Of a DNA stretch of 64,000 nt, positions 33,136 to 42,630 are shown one piece after another. The position numbers and the translations under genes were made by a program. The stretch covers positions 1-64,000 of the forward strand of contig NZ_CAMQZG010000016.1 of assembly GCF_947039605.1 (NCBI RefSeq). Direction: 5' to 3'. The stretch's first letter is position 1; the number at the start of each line of letters is the position of its first letter. This DNA comes from an uncultured Clostridium sp. GTDB lineage: Bacteria > Bacillota > Clostridia > Clostridiales > Clostridiaceae. Under the pieces are notes generated by a model, which had not been told where the DNA came from, did no database searches, and worked only from the letters and a program-made list of their open reading frames with translations.

Positions 33136-33987
33136 TTGAATAAGGATGTTTTTAAAAGATATCTTTTGATAACTGTCGGAGTTATTCTTTTAGCAGTATC
33201 TTTACAGTTTTTCTATTATCCAAATAATATAGCAGCAGGCGGAGTTTCAGGACTTGCTTTAATAATTAATAGTTATACAGGTTTAGCACCTGGCATAGTT
33301 ATGAATATATGCAATGTTGTATTATTTACAATAGCTTTAATATTTATAGGTAAAGAATTTGCAGCAAGAAGTGTTTACGCAGCATTCGGTACATCAATAG
33401 CTTTAAGTATTTTGGAAAAGTTATTTCCCAATGTAGTTATAACTACTGATCCAATATTAGCTGTTATTTTTGGTAGTGCTATAGCAGCATTTGGGATTGC
33501 AATGGTATTTAATCAAAATTCATCAACTGGTGGAACTGCGATAGTTGCAAAGCTTTTAAATAAATATTTAAAGTTTAATATTGGAAAGTCATTATTAATG
33601 GCAGATTGTGTAGTTGTAGTGCTTGCACTATTTGCATTTGGGGTGGAAAAAGGTTTATATGGGATGCTTTCATGCTTTATGATGGGATTTATGATTGATC
33701 GAATAATAGAAGGATTTGATGATTGTAAACAACTTATAATTGTTAGTTCAAAGTATGAGGAATTAAAAGAATTTATATTAAATACAGTAGATAGAGGATG
33801 CACAAAGATAAATGGAATTGGTGCATACTCAAATGATGAAGTAAGTATTTTGTATGTAGTGGTGAATAGAAAAGAGTTTATTACATTAAAAAATGAAATT
33901 AAAAAAATAGATCCAAAAGCCTTTATAACAGTAAGTGATGTGAAAGAGGTTTTAGGTGAGGGATTTACAAATCTTGTCGAAAAATAA
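33136..33987 (+). CDS. YitT family membrane protein
   Basis: 283 residues from TTG 33136, which lies 9 bases after AGGGGG; a TTG at 33103 with no ribosome binding site would add 11 residues. About five membrane segments occur in residues 1-190, with the family pattern PNNIAAGGVSGLALIINSYTG. Residues 200-283 form the soluble DUF2179 domain (CKQLIIVSSKYEELKEFILNTVDRGCTKING...). The function is unknown; transport has been suggested. Its 3' end includes TGTCGAA, also a Spo0A box, but this lies inside coding sequence. Confidence 0.9.
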   Translation: MNKDVFKRYLLITVGVILLAVSLQFFYYPNNIAAGGVSGLALIINSYTGLAPGIVMNICNVVLFTIALIFIGKEFAARSVYAAFGTSIALSILEKLFPNVVITTDPILAVIFGSAIAAFGIAMVFNQNSSTGGTAIVAKLLNKYLKFNIGKSLLMADCVVVVLALFAFGVEKGLYGMLSCFMMGFMIDRIIEGFDDCKQLIIVSSKYEELKEFILNTVDRGCTKINGIGAYSNDEVSILYVVVNRKEFITLKNEIKKIDPKAFITVSDVKEVLGEGFTNLVEK

Positions 33988-34126
33988 TAACAAGTTACTT
34001 ACAAAAAATTTCAACTTTTTCACAAAAGTATGATATAATATTTGAAGAATGAATGAAAATGTAATAAATTATTAATATTTTGATTATGAAAAATACTATA
34101 CATGAAAAATTGTTAGGAGTGTTTAG

Positions 34127-34816
34127 ATGATAGAATTTAAAAATGTCTCTAAGATTTACAACAAGAATGTAAAAGCGTTAGTCAATGTTGATTTAGAAAT
34201 TGAATCAGGTGATTTCGTATTCTTAGTTGGACCAAGTGGAGCAGGAAAATCAACATTTATAAAAATGTTACTTAAAGAAGTAGAGCCAACTGCAGGAACG
34301 ATAATGATGAGTGGAACAGAGCTTGCAGGCGTAAAAAGAAAAGAAATACCGTATTATAGAAGAAAAATAGGAATGATATTCCAAGATTTTAGACTTATAC
34401 CTACTTTAAATATTTATGAGAATGTAGCTTTTGCAATGAGAGTTGTTGAGTCATCACCAAAGGAAATAAGAAAAAGAGTTCCTATGGTTCTTTCATTAGT
34501 TGGATTATCAAATAAATATAAAATGTTCCCAAATGAGCTATCGGGTGGAGAACAGCAAAGAGTTTCAATAGCTAGAGCTATTGTTAACAATCCACAAGTC
34601 CTTATTGCGGACGAGCCTACAGGAAACTTAGATCCAGATACATCAGGTGAAATCATGGCATTAATTGATGACATAAATAAGTCTGGAACTACTGTTATAA
34701 TGGCTACTCATGCAAAAGATATAGTTGATGATATGAGAAGAAGAGTTATTGCTATTGATAAGGGAGTTATTATAAGAGATGAATTAAAAGGAGGATATGA
34801 AGATGAAACTAAATAG
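34127..34816 (+). CDS. ftsE: Cell-division ABC ATPase FtsE
   Basis: 229 residues. Walker A GPSGAGKST at 35-43, LSGGEQQR signature near 138, Walker B VLIADEP near 160, as expected for FtsE. With FtsX it forms a complex that turns on extracellular peptidoglycan hydrolases. TATAAT at 34034-34039 may be the -10 element. The stop overlaps the start of ftsX by 14 bases, with the ribosome binding site of ftsX inside ftsE. Confidence 0.95.
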   Translation: MIEFKNVSKIYNKNVKALVNVDLEIESGDFVFLVGPSGAGKSTFIKMLLKEVEPTAGTIMMSGTELAGVKRKEIPYYRRKIGMIFQDFRLIPTLNIYENVAFAMRVVESSPKEIRKRVPMVLSLVGLSNKYKMFPNELSGGEQQRVSIARAIVNNPQVLIADEPTGNLDPDTSGEIMALIDDINKSGTTVIMATHAKDIVDDMRRRVIAIDKGVIIRDELKGGYEDETK

Positions 34817-35711
34817 TTTTTTCTACTTTATCGCAGATGCCTTTAAAAGTTTAAAAAGAAATTTAACTATCAGTATAGCATCAGCTGCTACAGTTTTAAC
34901 TACATTAGTAGTTTTAGGTGCATTTTTACTGACTGCTATAAATGTAAATTTAGGTGTTCAAGATGTTCAAAATAAAGTTGAGATTAAAGTTTTCTTAAAC
35001 AATGATATAACTACAGTACAACAAGAAGCAGTGCAAACAAAAATAAAAGCTATTGCGGGTGTTAAAGCTGTTGCGTATGAAACAAAAGCACAAGCTCTTG
35101 TTAACTTTAAAGATCAATTTGCTGATGATAAAGAAATATTAGAGGGTTACAATGAAACAAATAACCCTTTGCCAAACTCATTTATTGTAAAACTTGATCA
35201 ACCAATAGTAGCAGATACTGTTGAAAAATCTCTTACACCAGATGGGAAGCTAATGGCTGGAGTTAACCAAATAGGTAATGACCAAGAAATGATTCAAACA
35301 ATTACATCATTTGCAAATACAGTTAAATGGGTGGGATTAATTCTATTTGTGGTTCTTATAGGAGTTTCATTATTCTTAATTATTAATACAATTAAGATTA
35401 CTGTTTATTCAAGAAGAAGAGAAGTAGGAATTATGAAATTTGTTGGAGCGACAGATTGGTTTATAAGATGGCCTTTTGTTATAGAAGGTATTGTAATAGG
35501 ACTGGTTGGTTCGATATTATCGGTTGCATTAATATATGGAGTATATTCATGGATATTTAGATCAGCTATTCAAGGTGGCGGATTCTATGCAGCAGAATTT
35601 ATACATCCATCATATATATTAACTACTATGTCATGGCAGTTTATCGGTGCTGGTATTCTGATTGGGGCAATAGGAAGTGTAATCGCATTAAGAAAGTTCT
35701 TAGATGTATAA
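34803..35711 (+). CDS. ftsX: Cell-division permease FtsX
   Basis: 302 residues from ATG 34803, which is 8 bases after AGGAGG; the ATG at 34797 would lie too close. Four membrane segments frame a large extracellular loop (residues 45-170, with NVNLGVQDVQNKVEIKVFLNNDI) that in Bacillus contacts CwlO-type hydrolases. EVGIMKFVGATDWFIRWPFVIEGI is the conserved FtsX coupling segment. It probably activates a hydrolase such as the coiled-coil NlpC/P60 protein encoded at 17496; that pairing is inference. Confidence 0.95.
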   Translation: MKLNSFFYFIADAFKSLKRNLTISIASAATVLTTLVVLGAFLLTAINVNLGVQDVQNKVEIKVFLNNDITTVQQEAVQTKIKAIAGVKAVAYETKAQALVNFKDQFADDKEILEGYNETNNPLPNSFIVKLDQPIVADTVEKSLTPDGKLMAGVNQIGNDQEMIQTITSFANTVKWVGLILFVVLIGVSLFLIINTIKITVYSRRREVGIMKFVGATDWFIRWPFVIEGIVIGLVGSILSVALIYGVYSWIFRSAIQGGGFYAAEFIHPSYILTTMSWQFIGAGILIGAIGSVIALRKFLDV

Positions 35712-35732
35712 TTTAGGAATATAGTATATAAT

Positions 35733-35786
35733 AAGCTTAAAATACTTACAATTAGAAATAAGTGGAAGTATTTTGGGCTTTTTTAT
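35733..35786 (+). terminator. Terminator of ftsEX
   Basis: AAGCTTAAAATACTT / AAGTATTTTGGGCTT stem with two G-U pairs and T run. Confidence 0.85.
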
Positions 35787-35804
35787 ATTTAAGGGGTGAA
35801 TATT

Positions 35805-37052
35805 TTGAGAGAAAGAGAAAACAAAGCTAGTTACGAAAGAAGAGGGTATACAAAAAATTGGAAAGTTATTTTAATGGTCATAGGATTTTCAGTGCTTTCT
35901 ATATTGGTAGGTAATAGACTTACAGCTAAGGGACTTATGCCAATTACATCAAATTTAGATGTACAGGGAAGTTTTAAGGAGATAAAAGATATAGAAAAAT
36001 ATTCTAAATTATTTTCTATAAGAGATCAAATTTATCGTTATTATGATGGTGAAATTAATGATGATAAATTGCTTGAAGGAGCAATTAAAGGTATGTCAAT
36101 GGGACTTGGAGACCCATATACATATTATATGAATAAGGAAGAGTTTGAAGGGTTTATGGAGCAAAATTCTGGTGAATATATGGGTGTTGGAATCAGAATG
36201 GGGACTGCGGATAAGAATCTTTTAGTTGTTGAATCATTAGAAGGTGGTCCTGCTTATGCTGCCGGGATTAAGGCAGGTGACATATTAAAAGCAATAAATG
36301 GAACGAGTGTAACTGTTGCTGATATGGAGAAAACAGCTTCAATGCTAAAAGGTAAGAAAAAAGAAAATATTAAACTTACTGTTCAAAGAGATGGTAAGGA
36401 GTTAAATATAGACGTAATGAGAGATGTAGTTAAAACTATAAATGTTAAAGGTTATATGATGGATGAAGAAGTTGGTTATATTGCTGTTAAAGCATTTGAA
36501 GAAAATGTAGCTAAAGACTTTACTGCAAAGCTCGAAGAACTTCAAAATAAAGGGATGCAAGGCCTTGTTTTAGATCTTAGGGGTAACCCAGGTGGTTATA
36601 TGAGTGAGTGTGTGGGTCTTGCCTCTAACTTTATAGATAAGGGAGAGCCTATAGTAACAACTATTGATAAATATGGTGAAAAAGAGAAGAATCTTTCTAA
36701 AGGTGGCATTGCTAAAGATTTGCCATTAGTAGTTTTAATTGATGGAAATTCTGCATCAGCATCTGAGGTAGTTTCAGGAGCTATAAGAGATTATGGTGTT
36801 GGAACTTTAATTGGAGAAACTAGTTTTGGTAAAGGGATAGTACAAATTCCAGTATCACAACCAGATGGAAGTGCGCTTAAGATTACTATTTCAAAGTATT
36901 ATACTCCTAATGGGGAAAATATTCATGGAACTGGAATTAAGCCAGATATTGAAGTTGAATATCCAGAAGAATTAAAGAATAAACCTTACAATAGAGCAGA
37001 AGATCCACAGCTTGAGAAAGCTATGGAAGTAATGAAAGACAAAATTAAGTAG
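35805..37052 (+). CDS. C-terminal processing protease (S41 family)
   Basis: About 415 residues from TTG 35805, which is 7-9 bases after AAGGGGTG; GTG at 35796 would start within that site. A signal anchor near residues 22-42 is followed by a PDZ domain (about 125-215, with GVGIRMGTADKNLLVV and GPAYAAGIKAGD) and an S41 protease domain. The catalytic Ser318 (SASASE) and Lys343 (TSFGKG) are present. Enzymes of this kind process envelope proteins outside the membrane. In Bacillus its relative CtpB lies beside ftsEX as here. It is followed 10 bases later by a PDZ membrane protein gene. Confidence 0.93.
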   Translation: MRERENKASYERRGYTKNWKVILMVIGFSVLSILVGNRLTAKGLMPITSNLDVQGSFKEIKDIEKYSKLFSIRDQIYRYYDGEINDDKLLEGAIKGMSMGLGDPYTYYMNKEEFEGFMEQNSGEYMGVGIRMGTADKNLLVVESLEGGPAYAAGIKAGDILKAINGTSVTVADMEKTASMLKGKKKENIKLTVQRDGKELNIDVMRDVVKTINVKGYMMDEEVGYIAVKAFEENVAKDFTAKLEELQNKGMQGLVLDLRGNPGGYMSECVGLASNFIDKGEPIVTTIDKYGEKEKNLSKGGIAKDLPLVVLIDGNSASASEVVSGAIRDYGVGTLIGETSFGKGIVQIPVSQPDGSALKITISKYYTPNGENIHGTGIKPDIEVEYPEELKNKPYNRAEDPQLEKAMEVMKDKIK

Positions 37053-37062
37053 AGGGTATTAT

Positions 37063-38184
37063 ATGGGATTTTTATATGAGAGTGCATTAGAGTTTTCACA
37101 GATTATTATGAAACCAACATATTTAATAGTTTTAATATTAATGGGGTTTCATCTTCATAATAAAAATAAAAATATAAAAAAAGGTCAAAGGTTATTTATA
37201 AAAGGTGAGCCAGAAAGAGCTTTAGAGATGACTATGTCATCTCTAGCTCTAGGGCTAGTCTTTGGGTTTATAATTTTAGTAGTTTTTAAAAGTTTAGTTG
37301 GTGATGTAGATTTATCAGATGAACTTATTATAATGTTTATGGTATCTATTTTAGGTAGCAATTTAGGGAGTAGATTTATTTGTTTTGCATATTCAGGTAG
37401 TGTGATGTGTTTACTTATTTTAATTTTAGGTAGTATTACAAGCGGTATAGGAGTAGCACAAAATTTAATTAATAAATCAATGGATATTGTTATTTTAGTA
37501 GGAATATTACATATTGTAGAATCAATTCTTGTATTTTTTGATGGTGGTAAAGGTATGGTTTATTACTATAGAGATAATGGTAAGGAGATTTGTGGGGGAT
37601 ATAAACTTTCACGAAGATGGATTATACCAATAGTATCATTTTTTACTTATGCAGGTTATAGTTCAATGAGTTATAGTACGCCTAAGAAAGAAAAATTAAA
37701 GGGTTCAGCTCTGAAGATAAGCATCTACGGAGTTGGAATAATAATTTTAGCTATGGTTTCAAGAGGAGTATATTTATTAGAAATTATGACTGTTTTTATT
37801 ATGTTTTTAGGACATGAATTTATTACAGGATATAAATTTAATAAAATAAAGAAAAAAGAAATATTTATATCAGATGATGGTATCAGTGTCTTAGATTCTT
37901 TAAAACATGGGAAAGCTAAAAAAGCAGGAATTAACCAAGGGGATAAAATAACTCATGTTAATGGTGTAGCTACTAACGATATTAGTTTTTTAGAGAATGT
38001 GATAGATACAAGTAGTGATAAACTTATAGATTTAAAGGTCAAAAAATATAATGGAAAAATAGAGCGATATGAATTAGAATTAGAGAGTATAGATGAATTA
38101 AGAATAGTTCTTGTTCCGGCAAAAATTCCCTTTAGCACAGAGCAAGTTCAAAAAGAAAACTTAACTTTTAAGGAAGTATTATAG
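37063..38184 (+). CDS. PDZ-domain multi-pass membrane protein (MinJ-like)
   Basis: 373 residues. About seven or eight hydrophobic segments lie in residues 10-260, and a PDZ domain (about 275-345, with AKKAGINQGDKITHVNGVATNDISFLENVI) ends the protein, facing the cytosol or membrane. The architecture and position next to ftsEX and ctp resemble MinJ (YvjB) of Bacillus, which links DivIVA to MinD in division-site choice. Sequence similarity to MinJ cannot be measured here. ATG after AGAGGGTA. A terminator follows. Confidence 0.85.
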   Translation: MGFLYESALEFSQIIMKPTYLIVLILMGFHLHNKNKNIKKGQRLFIKGEPERALEMTMSSLALGLVFGFIILVVFKSLVGDVDLSDELIIMFMVSILGSNLGSRFICFAYSGSVMCLLILILGSITSGIGVAQNLINKSMDIVILVGILHIVESILVFFDGGKGMVYYYRDNGKEICGGYKLSRRWIIPIVSFFTYAGYSSMSYSTPKKEKLKGSALKISIYGVGIIILAMVSRGVYLLEIMTVFIMFLGHEFITGYKFNKIKKKEIFISDDGISVLDSLKHGKAKKAGINQGDKITHVNGVATNDISFLENVIDTSSDKLIDLKVKKYNGKIERYELELESIDELRIVLVPAKIPFSTEQVQKENLTFKEVL

Positions 38185-38207
38185 AAAGTAGAAATATAAA
38201 AAAATTT

Positions 38208-38242
38208 AAAGTCAGCTATATGAAAGTATAGTTGGCTTTTTT
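38208..38242 (+). terminator. Terminator before uvrB
   Basis: AAGTCAGCTATA / TATAGTTGGCTT stem with two G-U pairs followed by six T. It ends one or two bases before the ribosome binding site of uvrB (AGGAGG), so some transcripts may read through. Confidence 0.75.
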
Positions 38243-38253
38243 AGGAGGAAAAA

Positions 38254-40239
38254 ATGGAAGAATTGAAAATACATTCAAAGTTTAAGCCTATGGGAGATCA
38301 ACCACAGGCAATTGATAGTTTAGTTGATGGATTGAATAAAGGGTTAAAAGCACAAACTTTACTTGGGGTTACAGGTTCTGGTAAAACATTTACTATGGCA
38401 AATATTATAGAAAGAACTCAAAAACCAACATTGATACTAGCTCACAATAAAACTTTAGCAGCACAACTTTGTTCTGAGTTTAGAGAGTTTTTCCCTAACA
38501 ATATAGTTGAGTATTTTGTGTCATATTATGATTACTATCAGCCAGAAGCATATATTGCACATACAGATACATTTATAGAGAAAGATGCCTCAATCAATGA
38601 TGAAATAGATAAACTTCGTCACTCAGCTACAGCAGCACTTTTAGAGAGAAGAGATGTTATTATAGTAGCTTCAGTTTCTTGCATATATGGGCTTGGTAAT
38701 CCAGAGGTGTATAAAAGTCTTACTATATCTTTAAGACCAGGAATGATAAAGGATAGAGATGAAGTTATTAGAAAGCTTATAGATATTCAGTATGAGAGAA
38801 ACGATATAGACTTTTCTAGGGGAACATTTAGAGTTAGAGGAGATATTTTAGATATTATTCCAGCTAATTCATCAGAAATTGGGATTAGGGTAGAATTCTT
38901 TGGGGATGAGGTTGAGAGTATTAAAGAGTTTGAAGTTTTAACTGGTAATATAGTTGCTAATAGAAAGCATATTGCTATAACTCCAGCATCCCACTTTGCA
39001 GCATCAGAGGAAACTGTTAAAAGATCTATTGGACAAATAGAATCTGAGCTTGAAGAAAGGTTAAAAGAGCTTAATGCACAGGATAAATTATTAGAAGCTC
39101 AAAGACTAAAGCAGAGAACTAATTATGATATTGAGATGATAAGAGAAATGGGATATTGTCAGGGTATAGAAAACTATTCAAGAATACTTGATGGTAGAGC
39201 ACCAGGCACAGCACCAGAAACTCTTATGGACTATTTTCCAGATGATTTTCTTCTGTTTGTAGATGAAAGTCATGTTACATTACCACAGGTTAGGGCAATG
39301 TATGGTGGAGATAGGTCAAGAAAACAAAATTTAGTTGATTATGGTTTTAGAATGCCATCTGCAAAAGATAATAGACCATTAAAGTTTGATGAGTTTGAAG
39401 CAAAGGTAAATCAGATAGTTTATGTTAGTGCAACACCTGCTGATTATGAGTTAGACCATTCTGATAATATTGCAGAGCAAATTATTAGACCTACAGGACT
39501 TTTAGACCCAGTTATTGAGATTAGAGAGTCAAAGAGTCAGGTTGATGATTTGTATGCAGAGGTTCAAAAGGTAATAGCTAAAGGGTTCAGAACTTTAGTT
39601 ACAACTCTTACTAAGAGGATGTCAGAAGATTTAACTAAGTATCTTAAAGAACTTGGGATTAAGTGTAGTTATATGCACTCAGATATAGATACAGTTGAAA
39701 GAATGAAAATTATAAAAGAACTCAGAATGGGAGCAATTGATGTCCTTATAGGTATTAACCTTTTAAGAGAAGGGCTTGATATTCCAGAGGTTGCTCTTGT
39801 AGCTATACTTGATGCTGATAAGGAAGGGTTCTTAAGGTCAGAAACTTCACTTGTGCAAACTATAGGTAGAGCGGCAAGAAACTCAGAGAGCAGGGTTATA
39901 ATGTATGCAAATCATATAACTAAATCTATGGATAAGGCAATGAAAGAAACTGAGAGAAGAAGAGTAATACAGATGGAATACAATGGGAAACATGGTATTA
40001 CACCAACTACTGTAACTAAAGCTATTAGAAATATACTTGAAGTTTCAGAAGAGGTTGTTGCAGAAGAAAAAACAGTGTATCAGATTGTAAAAGAAACAGC
40101 AGCACAGAAAAATATTTCGATAAAAGATTTGATTATAAAGTATGAGAAAGAGATGAAAGAAGCAGCTAAGAATATGCAGTTTGAGAGAGCAGCAGAGCTT
40201 AGAGATTTAGTAATAGATTTAAAGAAAAATATAAAATAA
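38254..40239 (+). CDS. uvrB: Excinuclease ABC subunit B
   Basis: 661 residues. Walker [14 protein letters not shown], beta-hairpin [18 protein letters not shown]-like DESH ([10 protein letters not shown]), helicase motifs [11 protein letters not shown] and GRAARN, and a C-terminal UVR motif ([21 protein letters not shown]) are all in order. UvrB receives damaged DNA from UvrA and recruits UvrC. The ribosome binding site TTAGGAGG lies just after a terminator. uvrA and uvrC are at 51456 and 58077, so the three genes of excision repair are in one window although separated by other genes. Confidence 0.97.
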   Translation: MEELKIHSKFKPMGDQPQAIDSLVDGLNKGLKAQTLLGVTGSGKTFTMANIIERTQKPTLILAHNKTLAAQLCSEFREFFPNNIVEYFVSYYDYYQPEAYIAHTDTFIEKDASINDEIDKLRHSATAALLERRDVIIVASVSCIYGLGNPEVYKSLTISLRPGMIKDRDEVIRKLIDIQYERNDIDFSRGTFRVRGDILDIIPANSSEIGIRVEFFGDEVESIKEFEVLTGNIVANRKHIAITPASHFAASEETVKRSIGQIESELEERLKELNAQDKLLEAQRLKQRTNYDIEMIREMGYCQGIENYSRILDGRAPGTAPETLMDYFPDDFLLFVDESHVTLPQVRAMYGGDRSRKQNLVDYGFRMPSAKDNRPLKFDEFEAKVNQIVYVSATPADYELDHSDNIAEQIIRPTGLLDPVIEIRESKSQVDDLYAEVQKVIAKGFRTLVTTLTKRMSEDLTKYLKELGIKCSYMHSDIDTVERMKIIKELRMGAIDVLIGINLLREGLDIPEVALVAILDADKEGFLRSETSLVQTIGRAARNSESRVIMYANHITKSMDKAMKETERRRVIQMEYNGKHGITPTTVTKAIRNILEVSEEVVAEEKTVYQIVKETAAQKNISIKDLIIKYEKEMKEAAKNMQFERAAELRDLVIDLKKNIK

Positions 40240-40241
40240 AG

Positions 40242-40284
40242 AAATAGAGATATATTATTTAGATAGTATATCTCTATTTTTTTA
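40242..40284 (+). terminator. Terminator of uvrB
   Basis: AAATAGAGATATA / TATATCTCTATTT stem followed by seven T. Confidence 0.93.
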
Positions 40285-40382
40285 TAGAAATTTATTTTGT
40301 ATTTTGAAATGTTAATGATAATTATGGAAATGATAATAGGTGTAAAGTTAAAGTAAATAATAATTTTGTGAGGTGTTTATTT

Positions 40383-41405
40383 ATGAAAAAATTTATAAAT
40401 GTATTTTGTTTAAGAACTAATGAGAATTTTAAAATTTGCATAGAAAATCAGGGACAAGAGTATGAATTGTTTTATACAGATAAAGCAGAAATTAATAGTA
40501 ATTTAAAGAGTCTATTAAAATCAGATAAAGCAGAGTTATATATACAAGACCCAGTACTTGGAAAAAGAACTTATTTTGTAGTTAAAATGAATGGCTATGA
40601 AGATGAAATATTTGCAGAAAGAAAAATTCCACTAAAAGGAGCTTGTAACTTTAGAGATTTAGGTGGATTTAGAACAAGTGATGAGAGACGAGTTAAATGG
40701 GATAAATTTTATAGATCAGATGCGTTAAATATTTTAACTAATGAAGATATAAAATATTTAGAGGATATGGGGCTTAAGGGGATTTTAGATTATAGAGAAA
40801 TAGCAGAGGCAGAGCAAGAAAAAGACTTAGTTATAAAAGGAACAGAATATTTTAATATACCAGCAATGAAGGGACTAGAAAAGGAAGAACAAAGTATAAA
40901 AGGAAATTTTAATATGGAGTTTTTATTTAAAAATTTAGATAAAATTCCACAACTTAAAGATCCAACTATTTTTATGATTAATTCATATGAGTCTATGGCA
41001 TTTCAAAATAAAGCATTTAAAAAAATGGTGGAAATTATGGAGAATCAGATTGATATTCCATTTGTTCAACACTGTAAATCAGGTAAGGATAGAACTGGAA
41101 TTGGGTCAGCACTAATATTATTAATGCTTGGAGTTCCAATGGATAAAGTAAGGGAAGACTATTTAGCAAGTAATGGTTATAGAAAAGAGTATAATGAGAT
41201 GGTTAAAGCTAAATTTGCAGCATTGCTTACAGATGAAAAAAGTAAAAAAATACTCAGTTTTATGACAGAGGTAAAAAGTGAATACTTTGATGCAATATTT
41301 GAATTCATAGCAAAAAAATATCCAACTTTAGAAAAATATTTTGAAAAAGAATATGGATTAACAGATGAAAGAGTAAGTGAGTTAAAAGAGGAATATCTCT
41401 ACTGA
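40383..41405 (+). CDS. Tyrosine-protein phosphatase (DSP/PTP type)
   Basis: 340 residues from ATG 40383, after GTGAGGTG; a GTG at 40368 overlaps that site. It has a small N-terminal beta domain (1-75), then the motifs CNFRDLGGFRT and KWDKFYRSDAL of the Y_phosphatase3 family, and the signature HCKSGKDRTG (about 227-236) with nucleophile Cys and Arg. Such enzymes remove phosphate from protein tyrosines or, in Listeria LipA relatives, from phosphoinositides. There is no signal peptide. Single gene with its own terminator; no partner kinase is adjacent. Confidence 0.92.
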   Translation: MKKFINVFCLRTNENFKICIENQGQEYELFYTDKAEINSNLKSLLKSDKAELYIQDPVLGKRTYFVVKMNGYEDEIFAERKIPLKGACNFRDLGGFRTSDERRVKWDKFYRSDALNILTNEDIKYLEDMGLKGILDYREIAEAEQEKDLVIKGTEYFNIPAMKGLEKEEQSIKGNFNMEFLFKNLDKIPQLKDPTIFMINSYESMAFQNKAFKKMVEIMENQIDIPFVQHCKSGKDRTGIGSALILLMLGVPMDKVREDYLASNGYRKEYNEMVKAKFAALLTDEKSKKILSFMTEVKSEYFDAIFEFIAKKYPTLEKYFEKEYGLTDERVSELKEEYLY

Positions 41406-41438
41406 TTTAATGGTTTCAAATTAAATATATTTAAGTTT

Positions 41439-41469
41439 AATGGAGGTGGATTTCACCTCCATTTTTATA
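41439..41469 (+). terminator. Terminator of the phosphatase gene
   Basis: AATGGAGGTG / CACCTCCATT stem and T-rich tail. Confidence 0.9.
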
Positions 41470-41696
41470 TTTAGGAATATTTTTAAGGAATTTGTAATAA
41501 AGATTTCATATACCCCTTTTGAAAATTAGGAATAATTTGAAAAATAATTATTTTAAGAAAATTTAACTAAATTAGATTTAAAAAGGATTTTATGAATAAA
41601 TTTGATAATAATGGTAAAAGATTATTGATAATGTGGAAATGATTAGAGAAGGAGGTATAATTAGAAAAGAGAGGTTTATGGAAGAGAGGGAGAATT

Positions 41697-42524
41697 ATGA
41701 ATTTAAAAGAATACAAAGAAATAAAAATAGGTGGAATAATTATAGCAACATTATTGTTTGTAGTGGGAGTTGCTTATTTTGCTGGAGGTGGGCAGATAAT
41801 GTCTAATAATGATAATAATATAACTATAAAAGATAATGAGAATTTAAAAGAAGATGAAGATAATAAAGAGCCAATAGAGGATATTTTAGATGAGGAAACA
41901 GCGAAAGTATTTTCTACAGTTAGAGAAAATAAAAATGATTTAATTGTTTTATGTAATAAAGAGTTTATGCTTGGTGAAGATTACACACCAGATGATTTAG
42001 TTGTTCCAAATGTACTGTTAGCATATGATAAAAGTTTTCAACAAAGTCATTTAAGAGAAGAGGGGGCTAAGGCTTTAGAGGTTATGTTTGCAGAGGCAAA
42101 GGATGCAGGTCTTGAAGATTTATATCTTGTAAGTGGATATAGATCATATGATTATCAATATGGTCTTTTTAATACATCAATAAAAAATAGAGGAAAAGAA
42201 CATACAGAGAAATATATGGCAAAACCTGGTCATAGTGAGCATCAGACAGGGCTTACAGCAGATATTTCAACTCAAAGTATGGGACTTACTTTAGAAGAGA
42301 ATTTTGAAGATACAAAAGAAGGAGAATGGCTTGCAGCAAATGCACATAAATATGGCTATATTTTAAGATATCCAAAAGATAGAGTAGAAACAACAGGCTA
42401 TGCTTATGAACCTTGGCATTTTAGATATGTTGGAAAGAGTGTTAGTGAGTATATGTATAAAAATAAGCTAGTATTAGAAGACCTACATGAGAGTGTATAT
42501 GATGGAACAGATGCAGTAGGTTAA
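41697..42524 (+). CDS. D-Ala-D-Ala carboxypeptidase, VanY family
   Basis: 275 residues. Residues 14-32 form a signal anchor, then a short acidic linker (NLKEDEDNKEPIEDI), then a VanY-type metallopeptidase. Motifs: YLVSGYRSYDYQ, KPGHSEHQTGLTADIS (with the metal-binding His and Asp) and EPWHFRYVG near the end. It trims the terminal D-alanine from peptidoglycan stems outside the membrane. Such enzymes shape the wall and, with VanX, can give glycopeptide tolerance, but vanH/A/X partners are not present here. The ribosome binding site is GAGGGAGA. Confidence 0.92.
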   Translation: MNLKEYKEIKIGGIIIATLLFVVGVAYFAGGGQIMSNNDNNITIKDNENLKEDEDNKEPIEDILDEETAKVFSTVRENKNDLIVLCNKEFMLGEDYTPDDLVVPNVLLAYDKSFQQSHLREEGAKALEVMFAEAKDAGLEDLYLVSGYRSYDYQYGLFNTSIKNRGKEHTEKYMAKPGHSEHQTGLTADISTQSMGLTLEENFEDTKEGEWLAANAHKYGYILRYPKDRVETTGYAYEPWHFRYVGKSVSEYMYKNKLVLEDLHESVYDGTDAVG

Positions 42525-42527
42525 TAT

Positions 42528-42566
42528 AAAAAAGGATTGTCTGATTTTCAGACAATCCTTTTTTAT
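42528..42566. terminator. Terminator of the carboxypeptidase gene
   Basis: AAAAGGATTGTCTGA / TCAGACAATCCTTTT stem with A and T runs; can act both ways. Confidence 0.95.
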
Positions 42567-42589
42567 AACAGTAGATATATATATATTTA

Positions 42590-42624
42590 TAAAAGAAAGA
42601 AACCATGAAAATTCATGGTTTCTA
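42590..42624 (-). terminator. Terminator of ddh
   Basis: On the minus strand AGAAACCATGAA / TTCATGGTTTCT stem, then TTCTTTT. Confidence 0.88.
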
Positions 42625-42630
42625 AAAAGA

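Noticed and set aside
33975-33981. Spo0A box upstream of ftsE
   Set aside because: TGTCGAA lies inside the last codons of the YitT-type gene (Val-Glu), so coding explains it and the distance to the ftsE promoter is large.
41697-42524. Part of a vancomycin resistance cluster
   Set aside because: VanY alone is present; no vanH, vanA-type ligase, vanX or vanRS genes lie near it.
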